Origin: Candidatus Rokuibacteriota bacterium
GTDB taxonomy: Bacteria > Methylomirabilota > Methylomirabilia > Rokubacteriales > CSP1-6
NCBI GenBank assembly: GCA_003221695.1
Contig: QHSX01000067.1
Location: forward strand, 1 to 39,504
DNA: 39,504 bases
Direction of reading: 5' to 3'
Shown here: in pieces, positions 33,366 through 39,504 of the stretch
How the letters are laid out: each line of letters begins with the position of its first letter
Numbering within the stretch: position 1 is the stretch's first letter
Notes under the pieces: model-generated
Told to the model about the DNA's origin: nothing
The model's database searches: none
What the model saw: the letters and a program-made list of their open reading frames with translations, nothing else
Translations under genes and position numbers: made by a program

Positions 33366-34073
33366 GTGCGGATCCTGATCGTGGAAGACAACGCGGACAT
33401 CGGCGGGCTCCTCGTGGATTTTGTCCGCGAGTTGGGCCACGCGGGCGCCCTCGTGCCGTCCGCGGAAGCCGCGCTGGCGCGACTTCGGAGCGACCGTCCG
33501 GATCTCGTCCTGCTCGATTTCAGGCTCCCGGGCATGAGTGGCCTCGACTTCCTCCAGCTGCGCCCGGTGCGAGACTCCCGCGTCCCGATCGTGGTGATCT
33601 CGGGGATCGCGAGCGAACGCGACGCCCAGGAGTGCCTGCGGCTCGGAGCCCTCGACTTCGTGCCGAAGCCCATCCCGTTCGCTCGTCTCCGTCAGATCCT
33701 GGACCTCTTCGAGCCGCTCGCGCTCGCCAAGACCGCGGAGGTGGCGGGGCGGCCGGCCGAGCGGCGCCGCGCGCCGCGCGTACGGGTTGCGCTCCCCGTC
33801 CAGGTCAGCGAGTACGGCAGCGTCGACTGGCAGACGACGAGCGTCGACCTCAGCCCCTCCGGCATGAAGGTCCGGCCGCTCTGGGCGGCCCCGGAATCGG
33901 CGGTAAGGCTCTCGGTCACGCTGCCCGATGACGGCGAGCGTCTTGAGATCGTCTCCGTGCTGATCCGGATCGATCTCGACGGTTACGCGTTCTACTTCGC
34001 CAATCTGACCGGATCGCAGATCGAGCGCCTGACGCGCCTCATCGATCGCCTGAAGTCGCTCCCGCCCCCTTGA
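33366..34073 (+). CDS. response regulator with PilZ output domain (REC-PilZ), copy 2
   Basis: A 235-residue paralogue of the protein at 21444-22157. GTG 33366 has GGGAGG at 33349-33354 and aligns with residue 1 of copy 1. Asp8, the phospho-acceptor Asp51 (LVLLDFRLPGMSG) and Lys101 (VPKPIPF) fall at identical positions. The PilZ motifs also coincide: RRRAPRVR at 133-140 and DLSPSGMKV at 161-169, so c-di-GMP binding is expected. Differences concentrate in the inter-domain linker (120-130) and the C-terminal helix. No kinase is adjacent; an SDR follows 89 bases downstream. Confidence 0.92.
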   Translation: MRILIVEDNADIGGLLVDFVRELGHAGALVPSAEAALARLRSDRPDLVLLDFRLPGMSGLDFLQLRPVRDSRVPIVVISGIASERDAQECLRLGALDFVPKPIPFARLRQILDLFEPLALAKTAEVAGRPAERRRAPRVRVALPVQVSEYGSVDWQTTSVDLSPSGMKVRPLWAAPESAVRLSVTLPDDGERLEIVSVLIRIDLDGYAFYFANLTGSQIERLTRLIDRLKSLPPP

Positions 34074-34162
34074 TCGGCGCCCTGGCGAAGCAGTAACCTG
34101 TCGGCGCCCCCGCGGCAGGGCCGCTGAGGGACACCCGATCGGGAAAGACGGAGGTCTCCACC

Positions 34163-34921
34163 ATGGCTGCGTCTGACAAGATCGCCATCGTCACGGGCGC
34201 CGGAAGCGGAATCGGCAGGGCCGTCGCGCTTGCCCTGTTGCGAGAGGGCTACGCGGTCGTCCTCACCGGCCGTCGCAAGGACCTCCTGGAGGCGACGGCG
34301 CTGGCGGGAAAGTCGTCCGGCTCGCGGACGCTCGTCGTTCCGACCGACGTGAGCAATCCCGTGGCGGTCGGCGCCCTCTTCGCTCGGACGAAGGCGGAGT
34401 TCGGTCGGCTCGATCTGCTGTTCAACAACGCGGGGACCGGAGCCCCTCCCGTGCCGCTCGAGGATTTGAGCTACGAGCAATGGAAATCGGTCGTCGACAT
34501 CAACCTGACCGGCGCGTTCCTCTGCACGCAGGAAGCCTTCAAGCTCATGAAGGCCCAGGAGCCACGCGGCGGGCGGATCATCAATAACGGCTCCATCTCG
34601 GCGCACGCGCCGCGGCCGAACTCGGCGCCGTATACCGCCACGAAGCACGCGATCACGGGCCTCACCAAGTCGACATCGCTCGACGGCCGCAAGTACGACA
34701 TCGCGTGCGGTCAGATCGACATCGGAAACGCCGCGACCGACATGACGGCCAGAATGAAGAGTGGCGTCCCGCAGGCGCATGGGGCCGTCGCGGTCGAACC
34801 GACGATGGACGTCGAGCACGTGGCGCGCGCGGTCGTCTACATGGCGAGCCTTCCCCTGGATGCCAACGTCCAGTTTCTGACGGTCATGGCGACGAAGATG
34901 CCCTTCGTCGGGCGGGGGTAA
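34163..34921 (+). CDS. short-chain dehydrogenase/reductase
   Basis: A 252-residue classical SDR. Cofactor motif TGAGSGIG at 11-18, with TGRR (35-38) suggesting NADP preference. NNAG is at 88-91 and the catalytic set is Ser144, Tyr157 and Lys161 (PYTATK). The C-terminal segment departs from FabG-type endings: it reads [21 protein letters not shown], which resembles the YdfG/SerDH-like subgroup that oxidises beta-hydroxy acids. ATG 34163 follows GGAGGT (34150-34155). It may be transcribed with the REC-PilZ gene upstream. Substrate unknown. Confidence 0.92.
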   Translation: MAASDKIAIVTGAGSGIGRAVALALLREGYAVVLTGRRKDLLEATALAGKSSGSRTLVVPTDVSNPVAVGALFARTKAEFGRLDLLFNNAGTGAPPVPLEDLSYEQWKSVVDINLTGAFLCTQEAFKLMKAQEPRGGRIINNGSISAHAPRPNSAPYTATKHAITGLTKSTSLDGRKYDIACGQIDIGNAATDMTARMKSGVPQAHGAVAVEPTMDVEHVARAVVYMASLPLDANVQFLTVMATKMPFVGRG

Positions 34922-34952
34922 GTCGCGGCGGACGGGAGGGTCAAACGCCCCC

Positions 34953-34979
34953 TTGACTACGTCCCCGACGCGGTATACG
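34953..34979 (+). promoter_or_regulatory. candidate promoter in front of a structured RNA
   Basis: TTGACT (34953-34958) and TATACG (34974-34979) are separated by 15 bases, shorter than optimal. A start near 34986 would place the 5' end exactly at the first base-paired segment of the predicted RNA. No coding gene on this strand follows. Confidence 0.4.
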
Positions 34980-34985
34980 AATACA

Positions 34986-35120
34986 AGCCTCAGCCCACTC
35001 ACCTTACCGGCCGCCGATGGCGGCCCCGTCCCGATGGGACCAAAGGTCTGTGGGCTGCTTTCTTGTTGAGTCTCGGAGCGAGCAGGACGAGGAGGAGGAG
35101 CGGCTCCTCCTCCTCAGGAA
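34986..35120 (+). ncRNA. candidate structured small RNA or 3'-end structure of pal
   Basis: The gap between an SDR (+) and pal (-) is full of perfect inverted repeats. A long-range stem CAGCCCAC/GTGGGCTG (34991-34998 with 35050-35057) continues inward, past a 2/2 mismatch, as ACCTT/AAGGT (35001-35005 with 35043-35047). It encloses two hairpins: GGCCGCC-GAT-GGCGGCC (35009-35025) and GTCCC-GAT-GGGAC (35028-35040). A 12-base-pair hairpin follows at 35089-35115. This is a closed three-way junction plus a terminator-like stem. The strand is not certain because the repeats are symmetric; the plus strand is favoured only by the upstream promoter-like sequence. I do not recognise a known RNA family (not tmRNA, SRP, RNase P or 6S). 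Confidence 0.45.
35089..35115. terminator. 12-base-pair hairpin downstream of pal
   Basis: A perfect 12-base stem of GAG repeats (35089-35100) pairs with CTC repeats (35104-35115) around a CGG loop. It starts 12 bases after the pal stop on the minus strand. No T-run follows on either strand, so it may end transcription with help, protect the mRNA end, or close the candidate RNA. Confidence 0.6.
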
Positions 35121-35126
35121 GCGGAC

Positions 35127-35687
35127 TTACCGCGCCTTCACCATGAAATGCGCGCGGCGGTTCTGGCCGTAGCAGTCTTCGCTCGACTCGCGGCAGAGGA
35201 GTCTTTCCTTGCCGTAGCTGATGATCGAAATCCGGTTCGACCGGACGCCCTGAGCGACGAGATAGTTCATCGACGCGCGCGCGCGCCGATCGCCCAGCGC
35301 GAGGTTGTACTCGGTGGTGCCGCGCTGGTCCGCGTGCCCCTCGATGAGAATCTGCCACTTGGGGTTGGACTTCAGCACCACGGCGTTTGCTTCGAGGACC
35401 TGCGCATCTTCCGGCCGGATATCGTACCGATCGAACTCGAAGTGGATATCCCGCAGGTCCCCCAGCGCCACGAATTCCTTCGGGTTGGGTCGGTCAGGGC
35501 TGCCGGGTGCACGCCCCGCCCCGGCGGCTCCGCCCATGGATCCGTCGGCGGCTCGACCGCCGTCCGTGGATCCCGGGGAGCCGGGCGCGGAGGCGTCCGA
35601 CGAGCCCGCCCACTTGGCGCAGCCGGCAAGAACCGGCGCCGATGTCAGCAGCAACACGAGAGCGATCCGTGAAAAGCGCTCGACCAT
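35127..35687 (-). CDS. pal: peptidoglycan-associated lipoprotein, Pal/OmpA family
   Basis: A 186-residue outer-membrane lipoprotein. Signal peptide with lipobox LAGC, lipidated Cys23. A flexible Gly/Ser/Pro/Asp linker (about 27-68) leads to the OmpA C-terminal domain (about 80-186): IHFEFDRYDIRPEDAQ, the peptidoglycan-binding IEGHADQRGTTEYN and LALGDRRARA, then ISIISYGKERLLC. It anchors the outer membrane to the wall. ATG 35687 follows GGGAGGAGT. Genes for TolA/B/Q/R, the usual partners, are absent nearby, so this may be a solitary copy. The Cys-x-Glu-x5-Cys region (RESSEDCYGQNRR) is typical of Pal. Confidence 0.92.
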   Translation of the reverse strand: MVERFSRIALVLLLTSAPVLAGCAKWAGSSDASAPGSPGSTDGGRAADGSMGGAAGAGRAPGSPDRPNPKEFVALGDLRDIHFEFDRYDIRPEDAQVLEANAVVLKSNPKWQILIEGHADQRGTTEYNLALGDRRARASMNYLVAQGVRSNRISIISYGKERLLCRESSEDCYGQNRRAHFMVKAR

Positions 35688-36014
35688 AACTCCTCCCTTC
35701 GAAGCCCCGGGGTGTCCGCCACGAGTCCGTCCCGCGACCCGTGCGGTCAGCCGTTGTGCACATCCGATGCCGTGCCGAGAGGGGCGACATATAGTGCCGG
35801 GTCGGCTGATAAATGGCAGGGGTGGTGCACGGAGCCCCGGCCTGCCGCTGTCAGCCTTTGTGTCGGGCTGCCAGAACGTCAGCGCCGTCAGGTCATGACG
35901 GCACGGCCTCCCCGCCCGGCCACGCTACGCCAGCGCCTCCTCATCACCGATCCTCATCACAACCTGGGCCCGAATTTCTTGGGTCCCGCCGATGGGCCCT
36001 GCTAAGCTCCGCGC
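35688..36014. other. divergent intergenic region of 327 bases
   Basis: No credible gene. It contains a perfect 7-base inverted repeat GCCGTCA/TGACGGC with 5-base loop at 35884-35902, a GGGACC/GGGCCC-rich stretch near 35970-36000, and a TATAGT-like step at 35790 on the plus strand. No paired promoter boxes stand out. Confidence 0.55.
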
Positions 36015-36614
36015 ATGAAAAGCCGACTGTGCGTGACCCTCGGGCTCATGCTCCTGACCGCGGCGTGTGCGACGACGCGACTCCGCAGTGAGTTCGACGA
36101 CGTTCCGCTGCCGACGGGCCTCACCTACCAGCCGCAGCGCTCGGTCGTGATCGAGTCGCCCTCCGTGAAGGCCGCGAAGCTCGTCTATCGGGGACGCCTG
36201 GAGCCGGCAAGCCTCGCGCTCGCGATGCGGGCCATGCTGGAGTCGAACGGCTGGCGCCACGTCAACACGACGACCGCCGCCAAGGACGGCACGCGGCAGG
36301 TCTACGAGAAGGGTGGCAACGCCCTCGAGGCCCACATCTCTGAGGGCTTCTGGTTCACGTACCTCGTCATCGGCGTCTCCGAGACGGTCCTCACGGCGAC
36401 GACCCAGATTGAGCCGGGCACCCCGCGGGCGGAGGCCCCGACGGTCCCGGATCAGCCGAGGATCGCGAGCCCTGCGACGGCCGGGGGCGATGCGTCACTC
36501 GGTCCGCCGTCGACCCAGGAGACCCCACCGGCCGCGGAGCGAACGACCGCCAATCCTGAGACGTCGTTCGCTCAACGCGTGCGGGATTTCTTCACCACTC
36601 TTTTCTTGCGGTAA
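36015..36614 (+). CDS. lipoprotein of unknown function
   Basis: A 199-residue lipoprotein with lipobox LTAAC and Cys18. Residues 25-120 form a domain starting FDDVPLPTGLTYQPQRS and containing LVYRGRLEPASLALAMRAMLESNGW; I have seen this shape described only as a hypothetical outer-membrane-associated lipoprotein. The tail (about 125-185) is Pro/Thr/Ala-rich and disordered, then a short amphipathic end (FAQRVRDFFTTLFLR). ATG 36015 has no strong ribosome site. It is divergent from pal and convergent with the biotin carboxylase gene. Confidence 0.8.
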   Translation: MKSRLCVTLGLMLLTAACATTRLRSEFDDVPLPTGLTYQPQRSVVIESPSVKAAKLVYRGRLEPASLALAMRAMLESNGWRHVNTTTAAKDGTRQVYEKGGNALEAHISEGFWFTYLVIGVSETVLTATTQIEPGTPRAEAPTVPDQPRIASPATAGGDASLGPPSTQETPPAAERTTANPETSFAQRVRDFFTTLFLR

Positions 36615-36682
36615 GTCGAGGAGGCGGGCCGCCCCCTCGCGATCTGCCCGCCAGGCGAGCCCTTGCACCGGTGACCGATCCG

Positions 36683-36696
36683 GGCCCACCTGGGCC
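36683..36696. terminator. weak hairpin in the convergent gap before accC
   Basis: GGCCC-ACCT-GGGCC is a 5-base stem with 4-base loop between the lipoprotein (+) and biotin carboxylase (-) genes. A second, imperfect GC-rich stem lies at 36617-36634. Neither has a T-run. Confidence 0.35.
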
Positions 36697-36745
36697 TGCA
36701 GGGTGGCGAACGGCCATTGGGTTATGAGTGAAACGCGACGCCGGC

Positions 36746-38104
36746 TCACGTCCCCTTGAGCCGGGGCACGAGCACGTCCTCCAGTAACCGCGTGTGAAGC
36801 CGCCCTGCGCGGAATTCTGGCGAGTCGATCACTTTCAGGAGAACGTCGCGCGTCGTGCGCACGCCCTCGACCCGCAGCTCGCCCAGGGCACGGAGCATGC
36901 GAGCGATGGCGTGCGGGCGGTCGTGGTCCCAGACGATAACCTTGCCGAGCATGGGGTCGTAGTGGACCGAGACCGTGCTGCCCGGAGCGATCCCGGCGTC
37001 GACGCGGACTCCCGGGCCCGACGGGATATCGAAGGCACTGATCCGCCCTGTCGACGGCAGAAAATTGCGGTCGGGGTCCTCGGCGTAGATGCGGCATTCA
37101 ATCGCATGACCACGGGGGCGGACGTCGCGCTGATCGACGCTCAGGGGGAGCCCGCCGGCGACGCGGAGCTGCTCGCGGACGATGTCGATCCCAGTGACCA
37201 TCTCGGTGACCGGATGCTCGACCTGCACGCGGGTGTTCATCTCGAGGAAGTAGAAGCGGCCGTCAGGCCCGAGCAGGAACTCGATAGTGCCGGCGTTGTG
37301 GTAGCGGATGACGCCGGCCAGGCGGAGCGCGGCGCCAGCCATCTCCTGCCGGAGGGGCTCGTCCACGGCGGGTGAAGGTGTCTCCTCCACGAGCTTCTGG
37401 CTGCGGCGCTGCAGCGAGCACTCGCGCTCGCCAAGATGGAGAGCGTGACCGTGATGATCGGCGAGGAGCTGGATCTCGACGTGACGTCCGCCGGTGAGGA
37501 AGGTCTCGAGGTAGACAGTCCCGCTGCCGAACATAGCCTGCCCGAGCCGGGCGGCGGCGGTGTAGGCGCGCTCGAGCCCCGCCGGATTGTGCAAGATGGT
37601 CATGCCGATCCCGCCGCCCCCGGCGGCAGGCTTGAGGATGACGGGATAGCCGAGCTTGTCGGCGAGGCGGCTCGCGTCGTCCAGGCTCTCGACGGCTTCT
37701 GTGCCCGGCAGCAGGGGCACCCTGGCGTCAGCGGCGACACGTCGCGCCGCCAGCTTGTCGCCCATCAGGGCGATGCTGGCGCTGCTCGGCCCTATGAACG
37801 TGAGGCCGGTTTCCTCGATCCTCCTCACGAGTTTGGCGTTCTCGGCGAAGAAGCCGTAGCCAGGGTGGATGGCATCGCAGCCGGTGGCGCTCGCGACCTC
37901 GAGGATTCGATCGAGATTCAAGTAGCTCTCGGTCACTTTCGCCCCGCCCAGGTCCCGCACCTCGTCGGCCAGTCGCGTGTAGGGGCTGTCGCGATCCGCC
38001 TCCGAGCAGACAGCCACCGTGGCGATCCCGCTCTCGCGGCAGGCTCGGAGCACGCGGGCGGCGATCTCGCCCCGGTTGGCGACGAGGACCTTCTTGAGCG
38101 ACAC
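36746..38104 (-). CDS. accC: biotin carboxylase (AccC type)
   Basis: A 452-residue ATP-grasp biotin carboxylase, which carboxylates biotin with bicarbonate and ATP. Glycine-rich ATP loop AGGGGIGM is at 161-168, ERECSLQRRSQK at 226-237, and EMNTRVQVEH at 288-297, which holds the catalytic Glu and Arg. Length matches AccC. GTG 38104 lies 9 bases after the biotin carrier stop. Context (carrier, PxpA, PxpC) means it probably serves a carboxylase other than acetyl-CoA carboxylase, so the accC symbol describes the fold, not a proven pathway. Confidence 0.93.
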   Translation of the reverse strand: MSLKKVLVANRGEIAARVLRACRESGIATVAVCSEADRDSPYTRLADEVRDLGGAKVTESYLNLDRILEVASATGCDAIHPGYGFFAENAKLVRRIEETGLTFIGPSSASIALMGDKLAARRVAADARVPLLPGTEAVESLDDASRLADKLGYPVILKPAAGGGGIGMTILHNPAGLERAYTAAARLGQAMFGSGTVYLETFLTGGRHVEIQLLADHHGHALHLGERECSLQRRSQKLVEETPSPAVDEPLRQEMAGAALRLAGVIRYHNAGTIEFLLGPDGRFYFLEMNTRVQVEHPVTEMVTGIDIVREQLRVAGGLPLSVDQRDVRPRGHAIECRIYAEDPDRNFLPSTGRISAFDIPSGPGVRVDAGIAPGSTVSVHYDPMLGKVIVWDHDRPHAIARMLRALGELRVEGVRTTRDVLLKVIDSPEFRAGRLHTRLLEDVLVPRLKGT

Positions 38105-38113
38105 CGCAGACGG

Positions 38114-38341
38114 CTACGCCGCCCGTACCCGGGCCAGCACCGCGCCCAGTTCCACCTCCTGCCCCTCGGCCACCAGGACCTCCTCCACCGTGCCGGCCCG
38201 ATCCGACGGCACCGCGATCTCCATCTTCATCGATTGCAGGGTGACCACCGTATCGCCCGCGGCGACGGCGGCGCCACGCGCCACCGCGATGCTGGCGACC
38301 AGGCCGGGAACCGGAGCAACCACGTCCACGCGATCCGCCAT
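38114..38341 (-). CDS. biotin/lipoyl carrier protein
   Basis: A 75-residue single-domain carrier with the biotinylation motif SMKM at 37-40 and Lys39 as the acceptor. It covers the whole biotinyl domain (VDVVAPVPGLVASI at the start to ELGAVLARVRAA) but has no N-terminal extension as in AccB, so it is a stand-alone carrier like those paired with urea-carboxylase-like enzymes. ATG 38341 is used. It lies between pxpA and the biotin carboxylase gene. Confidence 0.93.
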   Translation of the reverse strand: MADRVDVVAPVPGLVASIAVARGAAVAAGDTVVTLQSMKMEIAVPSDRAGTVEEVLVAEGQEVELGAVLARVRAA

Positions 38342-38366
38342 AGGCTAGTCTCCCGCTGAGATCGGA

Positions 38367-39128
38367 TTAGAGAAGGGCGCGGAGCGGCGCGACCTCGACC
38401 CCCGCCTTTACAAGACGCTCCCGCACGGCGCGGGCGATGGCTGGGGCGTTCTCCGCATCGCCGTGGACGCAGACGCTCCGGGCAGCCAGGGGCAACCACC
38501 CCCCGTCGCGGACCGGGACCTGTCCCTCCGTTGCGAGCGCGACGGCACGCTCGGCAACCGCCTCGGGATCCCGCGCTTTTTTCGCTCGCTCGAGGATGAG
38601 CTGGCCCTGGTCGTCGTAGTCGAGGTCGATGTACCCCTCCATCACGAAGGGGACTCCGACCCGTCGGGCCGCGTCCGCCCAGACCGTGCCGGTGAGCAAC
38701 AGAATGAGCCTGCCGTTCAGCTCCTTCACGGTCTCGGCCATGGACTCGGCATAGGTTCGGTCCTGGCTGCACATGACGTAGAGCATTCCGTGGGGCTTCA
38801 CATGCTCCACCCTGGCGCCCTCCGCCGCCGCGAAGGCCTGGAGCGCCCCCACCTGGTAGGTCACGTAGTCCTTCAGCTCCTGGGGAGAGACGTCCATGCG
38901 GCGCCGCCCGAAGCCGATGAGGTCCGGAAAGGAGACGTGCGCGCCGATGGCGACCCCGTGCTTCTTGGCCAGACGAACCGTGGTTCGCATGACGTGCGGG
39001 TCGCCGCCGTGATAGCCGCACGCGATGTTGGCCGAGCTGAGGAAGGGCATGAGATCGGTGTCGTGGCCAAGGGTCCACCGTCCGTAGCTCTCTCCCATGT
39101 CGGCATTGATATCGATTTTCGCAGCCAT
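38367..39128 (-). CDS. pxpA: 5-oxoprolinase subunit A (LamB/YcsF family)
   Basis: A 253-residue protein of the LamB/YcsF family. Signature: IDINADMGESYGRWTLGHD (5-23), then SSANIACGYHGGDPHVM (31-47), GAHVSFPDLIGFGRR, VKPHGMLY and CVHGDAENA. PxpA opens 5-oxo-L-proline together with PxpB and PxpC, using ATP. ATG 39128 starts 4 bases after the stop of the PxpC-like gene. A PxpB-like gene is not in the window but may be fused or upstream. Confidence 0.92.
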   Translation of the reverse strand: MAAKIDINADMGESYGRWTLGHDTDLMPFLSSANIACGYHGGDPHVMRTTVRLAKKHGVAIGAHVSFPDLIGFGRRRMDVSPQELKDYVTYQVGALQAFAAAEGARVEHVKPHGMLYVMCSQDRTYAESMAETVKELNGRLILLLTGTVWADAARRVGVPFVMEGYIDLDYDDQGQLILERAKKARDPEAVAERAVALATEGQVPVRDGGWLPLAARSVCVHGDAENAPAIARAVRERLVKAGVEVAPLRALL

Positions 39129-39132
39129 ACTG

Positions 39133-39504
39133 CTACCCCCTGTCGATGGAACGTTCGGAGATCGTCGCGTCGAGGTCGCGGGCCCTCTGAGTGGCTTCCT
39201 CGATCGTCACCTCTTTGAACATGATGGTGTCGCGGCCGGGCACGAGCTGGCCCACTTTCCACGTCGACGCGTAGATGAGGGTCGCGTTGCAGATGAAGCC
39301 GCCGAGGCTCGGTCCGTCGGCCACGAGGATGATGGGCTGATCGCCGCATACGTTGACGGTCCAGACCGCATAGCCATTGTCCAGGATGTTCGATGGATGC
39401 CCGCCGGCGATGCCCCCGCTCGTGCGCGCCCATTGCCACTTGTGCGACTCCAGGCGCACGCCCATGCGATTGGAGTTGCGGTCGACCTTCCAGGCGTGGC
39501 TGAA
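39133..39504 (-). CDS. pxpC: PxpC/KipA-like biotin-dependent carboxyltransferase-family protein (5' end outside window)
   Basis: The last 123 residues of a protein whose start lies beyond the window. The upstream frame reads HAWKVDRNSNRMGVRLE, which matches the WKV..SNRMGxRL pattern of the allophanate-hydrolase subunit 2 / KipA / PxpC family. Further marks are ILDNGYAVWTVNVCGDQPIIL and GPSLGGFICNATLI. PxpC works with PxpB and PxpA on 5-oxoproline, and is related to the carboxyltransferase half of urea carboxylase. It ends 4 bases before pxpA. Confidence 0.88.
   Translation of the reverse strand, partial: FSHAWKVDRNSNRMGVRLESHKWQWARTSGGIAGGHPSNILDNGYAVWTVNVCGDQPIILVADGPSLGGFICNATLIYASTWKVGQLVPGRDTIMFKEVTIEEATQRARDLDATISERSIDRG

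Noticed and set aside
35992-36018. 8-codon ORF overlapping the lipoprotein start (ATGA)
   Set aside because: No ribosome site precedes it and such short frames are common by chance.

Overview
The window is about 39.5 kb of very GC-rich, gene-dense bacterial chromosome. The envelope is Gram-negative: there is a Pal-type OmpA lipoprotein, a beta-barrel outer-membrane protein ending in Phe, a second lipobox lipoprotein and two Tat-dependent proteins. The mix of many ABC importers, VOC enzymes, short-chain dehydrogenases, a BKACE enzyme, DUF11 surface protein and small secreted NPCAAK-repeat protein would suit an uncultured soil or subsurface lineage such as Candidatus Rokubacteria/Methylomirabilota. 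That placement is an inference from gene content only. I see no rRNA, tRNA, CRISPR array, prophage or insertion sequence.

Layout. 1-3.1 kb (+): end of a peptide-type ABC importer (permease, binding protein), then a short BKACE enzyme with atypical codon use. 3.1-4.9 kb (-): an NAD-dependent epimerase and a two-domain VOC dioxygenase, divergent from a VOC protein plus acyl-CoA dehydrogenase operon (+, 4.9-6.6 kb) that has a near-consensus promoter. 6.6-16 kb (-): one long same-strand run read from 16 kb downwards, consisting of a sugar ABC importer (Tat binding protein, two permeases), the MoxR / DUF58 / transglutaminase trio, then a SET-domain methyltransferase coupled to LivG and LivF. Most junctions are 4-base overlaps or nearly abutting. 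16.2-18.7 kb: NPCAAK-repeat protein, SRPBCC protein, Gfo/Idh/MocA oxidoreductase, DoxX. 18.7-22.2 kb (-): split chromate transporter, cupin, secreted beta-propeller, response regulator-PilZ protein. 22.3-24.2 kb (-): RRM RNA-binding protein, a 71-residue unknown, ribosomal protein S21, DinB protein, DUF488 protein. 24.5-27.6 kb (+): a 1045-residue secreted protein with four DUF11 repeats. 27.6-31.8 kb (-): FmdB zinc ribbon, Tat amidohydrolase, outer-membrane barrel, SDR and DUF1614 membrane protein. 31.9-34.9 kb: Arg-rich small protein, dienelactone hydrolase, a second collinear response regulator-PilZ protein, another SDR. 34.9-36.6 kb: a highly structured intergenic region that may encode an RNA, Pal lipoprotein, unknown lipoprotein. 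36.7-39.5 kb (-): biotin carboxylase, biotin carrier, PxpA and the end of PxpC.

How they work together: much of the window is uptake plus peripheral carbon catabolism, with a regulatory layer of two paralogous REC-PilZ proteins likely to read c-di-GMP. The most unusual items are the structured locus at 34.95-35.12 kb, the REC-PilZ pair, the SET methyltransferase coupled to an amino-acid importer ATPase pair, the cysteine-repeat secreted peptide, and the biotin carboxylase/PxpAC set. Functions are assigned from motifs by eye; no database search was run.
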